DNA of 64,000 nucleotides from Neobacillus niacini (GTDB taxonomy: Bacteria; Bacillota; Bacilli; Bacillales; Cytobacillaceae): positions 62,001-126,000 of the forward strand of contig NZ_BAWM01000045.1 of the NCBI RefSeq assembly GCF_000759675.1, read 5' to 3'. This document shows, in pieces, positions 40,422-49,897 of this stretch; positions within the stretch are counted from its first letter, which is position 1; each line of letters opens with the position of its first letter. The position numbers were made by a program, and so were the translations under genes. Below the pieces are notes generated by a model. It searched no databases, was not told where the DNA came from, and was given only the letters and a program-made list of their open reading frames with translations.

Positions 40422-40886
40422 TTAAATTTTACTTACCTTTTGATTTATTAATTGCATAATACTTCGGATAAAAAACATGAGAATAAAGGTGCTTATAAAT
40501 GTGTGCTTCCATGTCCATGTATGGTATTCAATTAAATCGGTATATCTTTCAAATAGAACCTCAAGGACTGTTAAAGCAGAGGTGAACATTAAACAATATA
40601 GAAAAATGCCTTTAAAGCTGGAGTTATACGTTTTTTGATAGAAGTAAATACAAACAACGGGAAAGAGAAGATTTTCATACAGAAGGCTCGAAGTGAAATA
40701 GTTATCTAAAAACCTTATTGGATATTCAATCATGTTTTCTTCTACAACAAGAACGCCAATAAACGTTGAAAGATAAGCATTCAATAAAAAAATAATAATC
40801 CAGTCTTTGATGAAGGGCTTTCTTAAACTGAATATTAATAGGGTAATTCCAACTAGTAACAATGCCCACAAAATGATTCTTTCCAT
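40422..40886 (-). CDS. Small integral membrane protein, CBO0543-like
   Basis: A 154-residue protein with about five hydrophobic helices: WALLLVGITLLIFSL, WIIIFLLNAYLSTFIGVLVV, a central NYFTSSLLYENLLFPVVCIY, and C-terminal helices around the motif ERYTDLIEYHTWTWKHTF. Asp/Glu and Trp-Lys in that last motif are typical of the CBO0543 family of spore-former membrane proteins, function unknown. ATG 40886 (MERIILW) is preferred because AGAAGGCGG precedes it; the frame extends to 40934 without a site. Two CAAACGTTTG palindromes lie upstream at 40983 and 41138. Confidence 0.75.
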   Translation of the reverse strand: MERIILWALLLVGITLLIFSLRKPFIKDWIIIFLLNAYLSTFIGVLVVEENMIEYPIRFLDNYFTSSLLYENLLFPVVCIYFYQKTYNSSFKGIFLYCLMFTSALTVLEVLFERYTDLIEYHTWTWKHTFISTFILMFFIRSIMQLINQKVSKI

Positions 40887-40982
40887 AAAAAAAATCCGCC
40901 TTCTAGTGTTAATTTCTCCTTTTATTATTACCAAATCTACAAATACATCTCAGTATTCAACAAAATTCGAGCAGCATCCCCA

Positions 40983-40998
40983 AATCAAACGTTTGATT
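40983..40998. promoter_or_regulatory. Palindrome AATCAAACGTTTGATT, candidate operator
   Basis: Perfect 16-bp palindrome 97 bp upstream of the membrane-protein start at 40886. Its core is repeated at 41138-41147 and 32089-32100. Confidence 0.45.
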
Positions 40999-41137
40999 AA
41001 ATGTCCAAGAACCCTTTTGAAAAACAAACCTTGGCTAGTCTTGAGGAGAAATTATTGTCGAGGAAATAGTGACGGTTTTCGCTAATCATCTGCAGGAATC
41101 GTGAAAATAACTTTTTTCAACATAAAAATGCATTACA

Positions 41138-41147
41138 CAAACGTTTG
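41138..41147. promoter_or_regulatory. Palindrome CAAACGTTTG, candidate operator
   Basis: Core 10-mer followed by ATTA, as at 40983. 155 bp separate the two copies, both upstream of the gene starting at 40886. Confidence 0.4.
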
Positions 41148-41231
41148 ATTAGATTCGGTATGATTCTTTCACATAGCAGCTTTTTATCTCAAAAGCAGGG
41201 AGAAAATTGTCTATAATTAAACAACCAAAAC

Positions 41232-41256
41232 AGCCCCATCTCGATTGAGAGGGGCT
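41232..41256 (-). terminator. Intrinsic terminator of the DUF1002 gene
   Basis: AGCCCC (41232-41237) with TCTC, loop, GAGA and GGGGCT (41251-41256). Read leftward it is followed by GTTTTGGTTG. It lies 24 bp past the stop at 41280. Confidence 0.7.
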
Positions 41257-41279
41257 TTAAAAGTTTTACTTTGTGTTCA

Positions 41280-42149
41280 TTAAGCAGTGAGTTCACGAAT
41301 CGTATCAAGTGAGCGATTTATGAAATCTTGCAACTTCTGTAGGAATGACTGCCCCTCTTCCGATTGCAAAAATGTCGAGACTTTTTCTGCGGTCACACTT
41401 AACTGTTCTTTTACTTGATTCCAATCAATATCCATCGCCTTCAATTGGTTGAAGAAGTCTACTAACATATCTAACTCTGCATCTGTTAATGTAATCCCAA
41501 GTTCTGCGGCCACTTGTTCAATTAACGTACGCAAGTCAGCTTCTGTTTTCGGTTCATTCTTGGCGAATTCGTCCTTGACTTTTCCCATGAGAGCAGCAGC
41601 ATTGTCCGCTCCAATCGAGTCACCAAGCTGTGCCGTTTTCACCATTTCTTCATTTGCCATTTTTTTGATTTCTTCCGGAATTTCTTTATTCGTTGTCGCC
41701 TCATAAGCTTTCATAATGCCTGTCAAAGCAGCTGTTCCTGATACTTCAAACGGCGCGGAAATCTGTATGGTTGCATCCTTTACACCGGCTGTAGTCAAGG
41801 CATTGATATACATTTCATCCGTAACCCATGTAATATTGTTTGTCTGAACCTCTAATCCGGAATCTTTAGCTCCCATAGTAATACTCGCTGATGAAATCGC
41901 ACGGGAACCAATTTGTGACTTAGGAATAAACTCCCCTAAATAATCATGCTCTTCTTTATTGGACACCGTAATCATTTGTGCGTTTTTCGGTACCTCTAAC
42001 TCTGCTAACATATCTTTTTCTTGCTGTTCGGTTAGGTTTTCTCCTAATGAAACAATAACATCTCCTTCTACTACATCTGCAAAGCTCATAGAAGGAATAG
42101 AGAGAAGCATTGTTATCGCAAGCAACATTGCAAGTATTTTTCGTTTCAT
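41280..42149 (-). CDS. DUF1002 domain-containing secreted protein (YpuA-like)
   Basis: Exported protein of 289 residues. Signal peptide about 1-25 (ILAMLLAITMLLSIPSMSFA). The mature part matches DUF1002: VIVSLGENLTEQQEKDML near the start, SSASITMGAKDSGLEVQT, NNITWVTDEMYINALTTAGV and a helical C-terminal half (AAALMGKVKDEFA, LRTLIEQVAAELGITLTDAE). The function of the family is not known. ATG 42149 is preceded by AGGAGGTCTTTTT; an in-frame codon ten residues upstream has no such site. Single-gene unit with its own terminator. Confidence 0.9.
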   Translation of the reverse strand: MKRKILAMLLAITMLLSIPSMSFADVVEGDVIVSLGENLTEQQEKDMLAELEVPKNAQMITVSNKEEHDYLGEFIPKSQIGSRAISSASITMGAKDSGLEVQTNNITWVTDEMYINALTTAGVKDATIQISAPFEVSGTAALTGIMKAYEATTNKEIPEEIKKMANEEMVKTAQLGDSIGADNAAALMGKVKDEFAKNEPKTEADLRTLIEQVAAELGITLTDAELDMLVDFFNQLKAMDIDWNQVKEQLSVTAEKVSTFLQSEEGQSFLQKLQDFINRSLDTIRELTA

Positions 42150-42500
42150 AAAAAGACCTCCTGTTATACATGTAATCATTCAAAAAAGAATGGTTCATGT
42201 TTCGCCAATAGATCAAATTGGCTTTGCATTATCTTAACATAGGGGTTTGGGAATTCATTATAAGAATGGATAACATTTATGCTAATTCTATTAAGATTCT
42301 TTCAAGCTAGATAAAAATGTTACAACCTTTAGTTAAACCACAATATAGTTTAATAAATATGTCTATTAAAATTCATTCAACAGGAACGTTAGTTCTACAA
42401 AAACACAACTAAAGTAACTGTTTAAATATATTCTGAATTGTTAAACTATTAGTAACTCCCTAGAATACACAGAAAACTAATTCTGTCAGGAGGGATACAA

Positions 42501-43454
42501 ATGGAGAAAAGATTACGTTTAATTCCGTATCAAGTGAATGAAGTCGTCGAAGTGGTATCTGAGGTGCCTGAAGGTATTAAGATGATTGGGGCTCCAAAAA
42601 TCTGGGAGAAATCGAAAGGTAAAGGAATCACGGTGGCAATACTGGACACAGGATGCGATATCACCCATCCAGATTTGAGTGAACGGATTATCGGCGGACG
42701 GAATTTTACAGATGATGATAATGGGAACCCTGACTTATACACTGACTATAATGGTCATGGAACGCATGTGGCTGGTACAATTGCTGCCGTCCAAAACAAT
42801 AACGGAGTCATTGGTGTTGCACCTGAAGCAGGCTTACTGATTTTAAAGGTGCTCAATAAAAATGGATCAGGACAATACGACTGGATTATAAATGGAATTA
42901 ACTATGCAGTTGAACAAAAGGTGGCTATCATCTCCATGAGTCTTGGCGGTTCTGAGGATGTACCTGAATTGCATCAAGCGATTCAAAACGCAATCGCTAA
43001 TCAAATTCTAGTCGTTTGTGCTGCTGGAAACGAGGGAGATGGACAGGAGTCCTCTGATGAATTCTCCTATCCTGGCTCATACAATGAAGTGATCAGCGTG
43101 GGAGCCATTAATCTGCAACGCCGTTCTTCTGAATTTTCAAATTCGAATAATGAAGTAGACTTAGTGGCTCCTGGTGAAGAAATCCTTTCAACATATATAA
43201 ACGGAAAATATGCTAGGCTCAGCGGAACTTCAATGGCAACACCGCATATATCCGGTGCACTTGCCCTCATAAAAGATGTAGCCAACAAAAACTTTGAGCG
43301 TAATCTGACAGAGCCTGAGTTATATGCACAATTAATTAAGAGAACAGTTCCTCTAGGAAACTCGCCAAAACTCGAAGGCAATGGATTGCTGTACTTAACA
43401 GTCGAGGACTACTTATCGGATGTGTTCAACCAAAAATTATCTGCCCAAGTGTAA
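42501..43454 (+). CDS. isp: Intracellular subtilisin-like serine protease
   Basis: Cytoplasmic S8 peptidase of 317 residues. It begins with the short ISP propeptide containing LIPYQV, which plugs the active site until removed. Catalytic triad: Asp in VAILDTGCD, His in NGHGTHVAGTIAA, Ser in SGTSMATPHISGALAL; oxyanion Asn in VVCAAGNEGD. There is no signal peptide and no long prodomain, separating it from secreted subtilisins. AGGAGGGATACAA precedes the ATG. In bacilli such enzymes turn over cell protein in stationary phase. Confidence 0.95.
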   Translation: MEKRLRLIPYQVNEVVEVVSEVPEGIKMIGAPKIWEKSKGKGITVAILDTGCDITHPDLSERIIGGRNFTDDDNGNPDLYTDYNGHGTHVAGTIAAVQNNNGVIGVAPEAGLLILKVLNKNGSGQYDWIINGINYAVEQKVAIISMSLGGSEDVPELHQAIQNAIANQILVVCAAGNEGDGQESSDEFSYPGSYNEVISVGAINLQRRSSEFSNSNNEVDLVAPGEEILSTYINGKYARLSGTSMATPHISGALALIKDVANKNFERNLTEPELYAQLIKRTVPLGNSPKLEGNGLLYLTVEDYLSDVFNQKLSAQV

Positions 43455-43495
43455 AAATATAATGAAATAGGTCTTTCAAGAATAATAGATTGAAC

Positions 43496-43520
43496 AAAGG
43501 GCAGCCATTCGGCTGCCTTT
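43496..43520 (+). terminator. Intrinsic terminator of the isp gene
   Basis: AAAGGGCAGCC, loop ATTC, GGCTGCCTTT, then TGTATTTTTA. It lies 42 bp past the stop at 43454. Confidence 0.9.
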
Positions 43521-43633
43521 TGTATTTTTATACTTGGTCAGAGTAGTCTGTCATTATAGGTATAATTAATTATTTTAATTTTCAAAATTATAAAATAAAA
43601 TATTGGTATAATATAGAAAAGGTGGCGATAATA

Positions 43634-45709
43634 ATGAAAGCGCTTAAATCAATTGTAATCTGGGGATTAATTGCAGCCCTTGGGGCAGCAGGATTTGCAG
43701 TAATGGCGTTAAATAGCGGCGAGAGCATTAATGCAATTTGGCTCTTGACAGCAGCTGTTTGTGTTTATGCAATTTCCTACCGTTTTTACAGTAAGTTTAT
43801 TGCGAATAAAGTGTTCCAGCTGGATGACAAACGTAAAACACCTGCAGAAATACATAACGATGGAAAAGACTATGTCCCGACAAATAAATGGGTGTTATTT
43901 GGACATCACTTTGCGGCCATTGCCGGTGCTGGACCATTAGTGGGTCCAATTCTTGCAGCGCAAATGGGCTATTTACCTGGAACACTGTGGATTGTAGTCG
44001 GTGTTGTTTTAGCTGGGGCTGTTCAGGACTTTATTATTCTTTTCGGCTCTATGCGCCGAAATGGTAAGTCACTCGGTGAAATGATTAAGGACGAAATGGG
44101 ACGTGTAACCGGTCTTATTTCAATGATTGGTATTTTAGGAATTATGGTTATATTATTAGCTGTTTTAGCATTGGTAGTCGTGAAAGCCTTAGTGGGAAGT
44201 CCATGGGGAATGTTTACAATCGCCGCTACCATTCCCATTGCTATTTTTATGGGAATTTACATGCGTTATATTCGTCCAGGACGTGTTGGTGAAGCTTCCC
44301 TCATAGGTATTGTATTATTACTTCTTTCACTAATCTTCGGACAAACAGTTGCGGAAAATCCAACGTTAGCAGCTATGTTTACCTTTAAAGGTGAAACGAT
44401 TGCTATCATGATGATTATTTATGGTTTTGTTGCATCTGTCTTACCTGTATGGCTTCTTCTTGCACCACGTGATTATTTGAGTACATTTTTAAAAGTTGGG
44501 ACCATCTTTGCACTAGCGTTAGGGATCATTATCGTTGCACCAAATCTTGAAATGGCTGGTGTTACAAAATTCATTGACGGTACAGGTCCAGTATTTGCAG
44601 GAAATCTCTTCCCGTTCTTATTTATTACAATTGCCTGTGGATCTGTTTCTGGGTTCCATGCTTTGGTTTCCTCGGGTACAACACCAAAAATGATTGAACG
44701 TGAATCACACGCCCGTCCAATCGGTTATGGAGCAATGCTCACTGAATCATTTGTTGCGGTAATGGCAATGATTGCTGCCTGTGTATTGACACCTGGTATT
44801 TACTTTGCCATTAACAGTCCACCTGCTTTAATAGGTACGGATGTTGTCCAAGCTGCCACTACCGTTTCCAGCTGGGGCTTTACCATAACTCCAGATGATT
44901 TAAAAACACTAGCAACCGACGTTGGGGAGCAAACCATTCTTTCAAGAACTGGCGGTGCACCGACGCTTGCAATCGGTATGGCTGTAATATTTTCAAATGT
45001 AATTGGGGGAAAGGCGCTAATGGCCTTTTGGTACCATTTCGCTATCCTATTTGAAGCACTGTTTATTTTAACTACGATTGATGCAGGAACACGTGTTGGA
45101 CGTTTTATGATTCAAGATATTATCGGTACTGCTTATAAGCCATTTGCTAGAACGGATGCTTTAATTCCAAATATTATTGCAACGGCGCTATGTGTACTGT
45201 TTTGGGGTTACTTTTTATATCAAGGTGTTATTGACCCTCTTGGAGGAATTAATACACTATGGCCGCTCTTCGGTATTGCTAACCAAATGCTGGCTGCGAT
45301 TGCCCTGCTGCTCGGTACGACGGTTCTCTATAAAATGGGCAAAAAAGCATATGTTTGGGTAACACTGCTTCCGACAACATGGTTGCTAATTGTCACTTTA
45401 ACTGCAGGCTGGCAAAAAATATTCCATGAAAACCCAAAAATCGGCTTCCTAGCACATGCTAACATTTTTAAAGAGGCATATAATGATGGAAAAGTGCTGG
45501 CACCTGCAGCATCACCTGCACAAATGAAACAAGTTCTGATAAATGATTATGTTGATGCCACATTATGTGCTATTTTTATGGCGGTTGTAATTGTAGTATT
45601 AATTTCTGCGATTAAGATTTGGATAAAAATTATTAAAAACCACAAATTACCATTGCATGAGACACCACCTGTGCCTCGCGACGGAGGAGATTTGAAAAAT
45701 TATGCTTAA
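43634..45709 (+). CDS. cstA: CstA family pyruvate/peptide transporter (carbon starvation protein)
   Basis: Integral membrane carrier of 691 residues with about 16-18 helices. CstA signatures: YRFYSKFIANKVFQLDD, KDYVPTNKWVLFGHHFAAIA, GAGPLVGPILAAQMGYLPG, CGSVSGFHALVSSGTTPKM and the late LWPLFGIANQMLAAIALL. E. coli homologues (CstA, BtsT) take up pyruvate or peptides during carbon starvation. ATG 43634 is chosen because AAAGGTGG suits it; the GTG at 43622 is inside that site. A TATAAT box (43609-43614) lies just upstream. It overlaps the ybdD-like gene by 8 bp. A second, shorter CstA is at 52258. Confidence 0.92.
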   Translation: MKALKSIVIWGLIAALGAAGFAVMALNSGESINAIWLLTAAVCVYAISYRFYSKFIANKVFQLDDKRKTPAEIHNDGKDYVPTNKWVLFGHHFAAIAGAGPLVGPILAAQMGYLPGTLWIVVGVVLAGAVQDFIILFGSMRRNGKSLGEMIKDEMGRVTGLISMIGILGIMVILLAVLALVVVKALVGSPWGMFTIAATIPIAIFMGIYMRYIRPGRVGEASLIGIVLLLLSLIFGQTVAENPTLAAMFTFKGETIAIMMIIYGFVASVLPVWLLLAPRDYLSTFLKVGTIFALALGIIIVAPNLEMAGVTKFIDGTGPVFAGNLFPFLFITIACGSVSGFHALVSSGTTPKMIERESHARPIGYGAMLTESFVAVMAMIAACVLTPGIYFAINSPPALIGTDVVQAATTVSSWGFTITPDDLKTLATDVGEQTILSRTGGAPTLAIGMAVIFSNVIGGKALMAFWYHFAILFEALFILTTIDAGTRVGRFMIQDIIGTAYKPFARTDALIPNIIATALCVLFWGYFLYQGVIDPLGGINTLWPLFGIANQMLAAIALLLGTTVLYKMGKKAYVWVTLLPTTWLLIVTLTAGWQKIFHENPKIGFLAHANIFKEAYNDGKVLAPAASPAQMKQVLINDYVDATLCAIFMAVVIVVLISAIKIWIKIIKNHKLPLHETPPVPRDGGDLKNYA

Positions 45710-45905
45710 CAAATTAATAGAAATTATTTCGTACAGAAAGCAATTCCTTAGTCTTCTTGTCGGCGTTCCAAGCTACGAAACTTACGTCGAGCATATGAAA
45801 AAGCACCATCCAGGCGATTCTGTGAAATCAAGAAAAGAATTTTTCTGTGAGGCACAGGAAGCCCGTTACAACGCCAAAGGCGGTAAGGTTTCGAGGTGCT
45901 GTTAA
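45702..45905 (+). CDS. YbdD/YjiX family small protein
   Basis: A 67-residue cytoplasmic protein encoded at the end of cstA, overlapping its stop by 8 bp; GGAGGAG inside the cstA end supplies the ribosome site. The sequence GVPSYETYVEHMKKHHPGD and SRKEFFCEAQEARYN identifies the YbdD/YjiX family (PF04328), which is nearly always paired with long-type CstA transporters and is thought to be an accessory subunit. The tight overlap supports stoichiometric expression. Confidence 0.93.
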   Translation: MLNKLIEIISYRKQFLSLLVGVPSYETYVEHMKKHHPGDSVKSRKEFFCEAQEARYNAKGGKVSRCC

Positions 45906-45909
45906 CCAA

Positions 45910-45952
45910 AAAAGAACAAAGAAGGTAGGTCTGACACCTTCTTTGTTCTTTT
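45910..45952. terminator. Bidirectional terminator between ybdD-like gene and metK
   Basis: AAAAGAACAAAGAAGGT (45910-45926) pairs perfectly with ACCTTCTTTGTTCTTTT (45936-45952); A/T-rich ends give U-tracts in both directions, serving the convergent units ending at 45905 and 45972. Confidence 0.9.
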
Positions 45953-45971
45953 TAATTTATTATTGACAGCC

Positions 45972-47189
45972 TTAAGCTCCTTCAGTGATTATTTTTTCTG
46001 CCTCCTTTTTTAATAATTCTGCCCTATCTGTGTTTTCCCACGGTAATTTGATATCCGTTCTTCCAAAGTGGCCATAGCATGCAGTTTGAAAATAAATAGG
46101 CTGCCTAAGATTTAACATTTGAATGATCCCTGCAGGGCGAAGGTCAAAATATTTTCTTATAAGTTGAACTATCTTAGCCTCTTCTATTTTCCCAGTACCA
46201 AACGTTTCAACAGCTATTGAAACAGGTGCAGCTACGCCAATAGAGTAAGCCAGTTGGATTTCACATGTATTTGCAATCCCTGCTGCAACAATATTTTTAG
46301 CTACATAACGTGCTGCATAGGCTGCAGAACGGTCAACCTTAGTTGGGTCTTTTCCCGAAAAAGCACCGCCCCCATGGCGGGAAAATCCGCCATACGTATC
46401 AACGATAATTTTACGCCCCGTTAATCCTGCATCACCCTTTGGTCCACCAATCACGAATCGACCAGTTGGATTTATAAAATATTTTGTGCTTTCATCAATC
46501 AATTCTGGTGGCACCACGTAAGAAATGACATATCTATGCAAGTCTTTTTTTATTTGTTCTAACTCAACTTCAGGTTTATGTTGTGCAGAAATAATAATTG
46601 TGTCAATTCGAACAGGCTTTAAATTTTCGTATTCCACAGTAACCTGTACTTTTCCATCCGGACGTAAATACTCTACCAAACCATACTTTCGAACTTCTGC
46701 TAAACGCCTAGCAAGCTTATGGGACAGGTAAATTGGCAATGGCATTAATTCTTCCGTTTCATTACAAGCAAAACCAAACATAAGCCCTTGGTCTCCTGCA
46801 CCAATTTGGTCTATTTCATCCTCCGTCATTAAACCTTCACGGGCTTCTAGCGCTTGATTTACTCCCATTGCTATATCAGAGGATTGCTTGTTCAGAGCTA
46901 TTAAAATCTTACAAGTATCAGCATCGAGTCCAAACTCTGAGCTTGTATACCCGATATTTCGAATTGTGTCTCTTACTATTTTTAAGAAATCGACAGAGAC
47001 GTTCGTGGTAATCTCCCCAGATAAAACAATTAAATCCGAACTAACTGAAGTTTCACATGCAACACGAGCATTTGGGTCTTTTTCAAAAATGGCATCTAAT
47101 ATAGCATCAGAAATTTGATCACACATTTTATCTGGATGACCTTCAGTAACCGATTCTGATGTAAAAAGGTGACTTTGTTTTTTATACAT
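45972..47189 (-). CDS. metK: S-adenosylmethionine synthetase
   Basis: Makes SAM from methionine and ATP; 405 residues. Signatures: [36 protein letters not shown] (methionine-binding loop), [20 protein letters not shown], and [19 protein letters not shown] (ATP/phosphate loop). Full-length for the family. It follows mtnK by 45 bp on the same strand, so salvaged methylthioribose and SAM synthesis are coexpressed. In B. subtilis metK stands elsewhere, so this copy may be a second, salvage-linked synthetase; that cannot be tested within the window. GGGAGATGAGATAAA precedes the ATG. Confidence 0.96.
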   Translation of the reverse strand: MYKKQSHLFTSESVTEGHPDKMCDQISDAILDAIFEKDPNARVACETSVSSDLIVLSGEITTNVSVDFLKIVRDTIRNIGYTSSEFGLDADTCKILIALNKQSSDIAMGVNQALEAREGLMTEDEIDQIGAGDQGLMFGFACNETEELMPLPIYLSHKLARRLAEVRKYGLVEYLRPDGKVQVTVEYENLKPVRIDTIIISAQHKPEVELEQIKKDLHRYVISYVVPPELIDESTKYFINPTGRFVIGGPKGDAGLTGRKIIVDTYGGFSRHGGGAFSGKDPTKVDRSAAYAARYVAKNIVAAGIANTCEIQLAYSIGVAAPVSIAVETFGTGKIEEAKIVQLIRKYFDLRPAGIIQMLNLRQPIYFQTACYGHFGRTDIKLPWENTDRAELLKKEAEKIITEGA

Positions 47190-47234
47190 TTTATCTCATC
47201 TCCCAAAATAACAATCTTTGATACTATTTATCTT

Positions 47235-48458
47235 TTAAATCTTTCCATTTTCCACGTTCCTGACTAAAGATGTGAGATTTCTTATATCCCGTGCTGCTTC
47301 CCGTTTCAATACTAATTGTTTTCCAATAGCGAGGGCTAATCTTTCTCCTTTTTCTCTTAATTTCGGATCCGTAATGCTTTCCAAATCAGAAACATGGGCT
47401 AATCCAATCACTCGACGCATCATTTTACAGCCCGCATATCCGAAGGTATCTTGAAGTAACCTCAGCAAATAATCATCTTCATATTCCTGTAGAGATGCAA
47501 ATTGTTCCTTTGCATTTTCCTTCCATAAGCTTCTAAATTCTTTTTCAAAGATTGTCCAAATTTTCTCCACTAAATATAGTAGATAATCTTGGTATTGCAG
47601 CCGTTCATTTTGATCTAGTGTATGTCCTTCATGTGCACAATAATTCAGTAATAGATTAGCAATGACAGCGCCAATATCAAAACCCATTGGCCCATAACAT
47701 GCGAACTCTGGGTCAATCACTTTCGTGTCCTTTTCTGTGACCATAATGCTTCCGGTATGAAGATCCCCATGGATAAGAGCCTGAGCATGAGTAAGGAACC
47801 TTTCCTTTAACTTAGCGATTTCGAGTTTAAGCTCAACATGACCCCAAATCTCTTTTACTTCTTTCATTATTAGAGGGTTAAATTGATTCGTCTTTGCATC
47901 ATAGTAGGGATCAGTAAACACAAGGTCTTCAGTAATTTTGCACATTTCAGGATTTATAAACTGCCGTACTTTTTGTTTTTTAGTTTGAGGATCTAAAGCT
48001 AAATCTGAAGTTAAAAACAATGTTCTAGCTAGAAAAGTGCCAATGTGTTTTGCAAAATACGGATAATGTTTACGGCCAATGAGTCCTTTGCGCATGATAA
48101 TATGTGTAGATAAATCCTCCATGACTGTTAATGCCAATTCCTGATCATAATGATAAACTTGAGGAACTGAACCAGGACAAATTGTATTTTGTATCATCAA
48201 TGCCTCACTCTCAATACGTGCTCTATCCAATGTTAATGGCCAAGACTCCCCAACGACTCGTGCATAGGGAAGAGCTTGTTTAATTATGATGCTTTTACCT
48301 TGCAAACTATCTTCCTTTATATGAAATACCAGATTTAGATTTCCATCCCCAATTTCCCTACACACGAGGTTAGCATTCTTCGCAAATAAACCCGGAATCT
48401 TTCGAACAAATTTTATTGTTTCTAACTCACTAAGAACACCATAACTTGAATCTGCCAT
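47235..48458 (-). CDS. mtnK: 5-methylthioribose kinase
   Basis: Phosphorylates methylthioribose to methylthioribose 1-phosphate in methionine salvage; protein-kinase-like fold, 407 residues. Motifs: REIGDGNLNLVFHI, SIIIKQALPYARVVGESWPL, catalytic loop LIHGDLHTGSIM, metal-binding VIDPEFACYGPMGFDIG, and GCKMMRRVIGLAHVSDLESI. ATG 48458 is chosen since GAGGAG lies five bases upstream; the GTG at 48479 precedes that site. Operon with metK. The next pathway enzyme, MtnA isomerase, which usually follows mtnK, is not here. No S-box riboswitch was recognised in the 158-bp upstream region. Confidence 0.94.
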   Translation of the reverse strand: MADSSYGVLSELETIKFVRKIPGLFAKNANLVCREIGDGNLNLVFHIKEDSLQGKSIIIKQALPYARVVGESWPLTLDRARIESEALMIQNTICPGSVPQVYHYDQELALTVMEDLSTHIIMRKGLIGRKHYPYFAKHIGTFLARTLFLTSDLALDPQTKKQKVRQFINPEMCKITEDLVFTDPYYDAKTNQFNPLIMKEVKEIWGHVELKLEIAKLKERFLTHAQALIHGDLHTGSIMVTEKDTKVIDPEFACYGPMGFDIGAVIANLLLNYCAHEGHTLDQNERLQYQDYLLYLVEKIWTIFEKEFRSLWKENAKEQFASLQEYEDDYLLRLLQDTFGYAGCKMMRRVIGLAHVSDLESITDPKLREKGERLALAIGKQLVLKREAARDIRNLTSLVRNVENGKI

Positions 48459-48616
48459 GTTTCTCCTCTTCCCTTTCACAAATACTTATCACTAGTAAAG
48501 CAACTGGGTAATAACATTGAGACTTTAAATGGTGGACAAATAATTGTTTTTCTCAGTTTACTCACTAAAAAGTCTATCTCATCATATGTTATTTTCTAAA
48601 GGGGGGTGATTAATTA

Positions 48617-49801
48617 TTGAAAAATAACAATTTTATAATCAAAGCATCCAACCAAATGGGGCGTCTGCCAAATCAGTTTTTCTCTACATTAGTTGGGAAA
48701 GTTAATGGTTTTATTGGTTCAGGGTATGACGTTATTAATCTTGGACAAGGCAATCCAGACCTGCCTACCCCATCTCATATTGTTCAATCTTTACAAAATG
48801 CTGCTCTAAAACCTATCAATCATAAGTATCCACCGTTTACAGGCAAGATTGAACTGAAGGAAGCTATCTGTACTTGGTATCAAACAGAATTTGGAGTTAC
48901 ATTGGACCCAGAAAAGGAAGTTGCTATATTATTTGGAACAAAAACCGGACTCGTAGAAATTTCACAAATTTTATTAAATCCAGGTGATATTGCACTCGTT
49001 CCTGACCCTGGATATCCTGATTACTGGTCTGGAATTGCTATTGCGGGAGCCGATATGGTTCAGATGCCATTAGATTATTCCAATGCATTTTTCCCGGATT
49101 TTTCTAAAATAACGCCTAACCAGTGTAAACATGCCAAATTAATGTTCCTTAATTATCCATCAAATCCAACAGGAGCTTGTGCTACTAGTTCCTTCTTTGA
49201 TGAAGCTATTGGCTTTGCGGAGAAAAATAATATTGTCATTGCTCACGATTTTGCCTATGGAGCAATCGGCTTTGATGGGCACAAACCGATCAGCTTTTTA
49301 TCACGTCCGGGTGCCAAGGATATTGGTATCGAATTTTATACTCTGTCAAAAACCTATAATATGGCAGGATGGCGCATCGGATTCGCTCTTGGTAACCATG
49401 AGCTGATTCAATTAATCAATCAATTTCAAGACCACTATTTTGTCGGTTTGTTTGGCGGCATTCAAGATGCAGCCGTTACAGCATTAACCTCATCACAAGA
49501 ATGCGTTGGTAAACTTGTTGATACTTATCAATTACGACGAAATGCTTTATTTGAAGAACTCCAAAAGCTTGGTTGGAGTGCTCCACTTCCTAAAGGATCA
49601 TTCTTTGCCTGGCTGCCAGTTCCAAAAGGGTACACATCAAGCGAATTTGCCGATACCTTATTAGAGAAAGCAAAGGTTGTTGTCGCACCAGGAATTGGAT
49701 TCGGAAAGCATGGTGAAGGGTATGTCCGATTAGGATTGCTTGCAGAAGAGGAACGAATTCGAGAAGCTGTGCAGCGGATTTCTAAGCTCTCAATCTTTTA
49801 A
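48617..49801 (+). CDS. mtnE: Aminotransferase of methionine salvage (MtnE type)
   Basis: PLP-dependent class I aminotransferase, 394 residues, predicted to convert 4-methylthio-2-oxobutyrate to methionine. DVINLGQGNPDLPTPSHIV, VALVPDPGYPDYWSGIAIAG, LNYPSNPTGA, DFAYGAIGFDG and the PLP lysine motif TLSKTYNMAGWRIGF agree closely with B. subtilis MtnE as I remember it. It starts with TTG 48617 after AAAGGGGGGTGAT. Divergent from mtnK; followed after 96 bp by mtnB. Confidence 0.92.
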   Translation: MKNNNFIIKASNQMGRLPNQFFSTLVGKVNGFIGSGYDVINLGQGNPDLPTPSHIVQSLQNAALKPINHKYPPFTGKIELKEAICTWYQTEFGVTLDPEKEVAILFGTKTGLVEISQILLNPGDIALVPDPGYPDYWSGIAIAGADMVQMPLDYSNAFFPDFSKITPNQCKHAKLMFLNYPSNPTGACATSSFFDEAIGFAEKNNIVIAHDFAYGAIGFDGHKPISFLSRPGAKDIGIEFYTLSKTYNMAGWRIGFALGNHELIQLINQFQDHYFVGLFGGIQDAAVTALTSSQECVGKLVDTYQLRRNALFEELQKLGWSAPLPKGSFFAWLPVPKGYTSSEFADTLLEKAKVVVAPGIGFGKHGEGYVRLGLLAEEERIREAVQRISKLSIF

Positions 49802-49897
49802 TGTTGTCTACTAATATAGAATTCGTGACATTTTACGATGTAATAGAAATTTTAAAGCAATTTAAAAATTAGAGGAGGTGAAAATCATAACAAAAAA

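Noticed and set aside
48459..48616. SAM (S-box) riboswitch in front of mtnK or mtnE
   Set aside because: Neither strand shows the conserved AGAGGTGGAGGGA, ATGAAACCC and GGCAACC elements, and the space is too short for two leaders.
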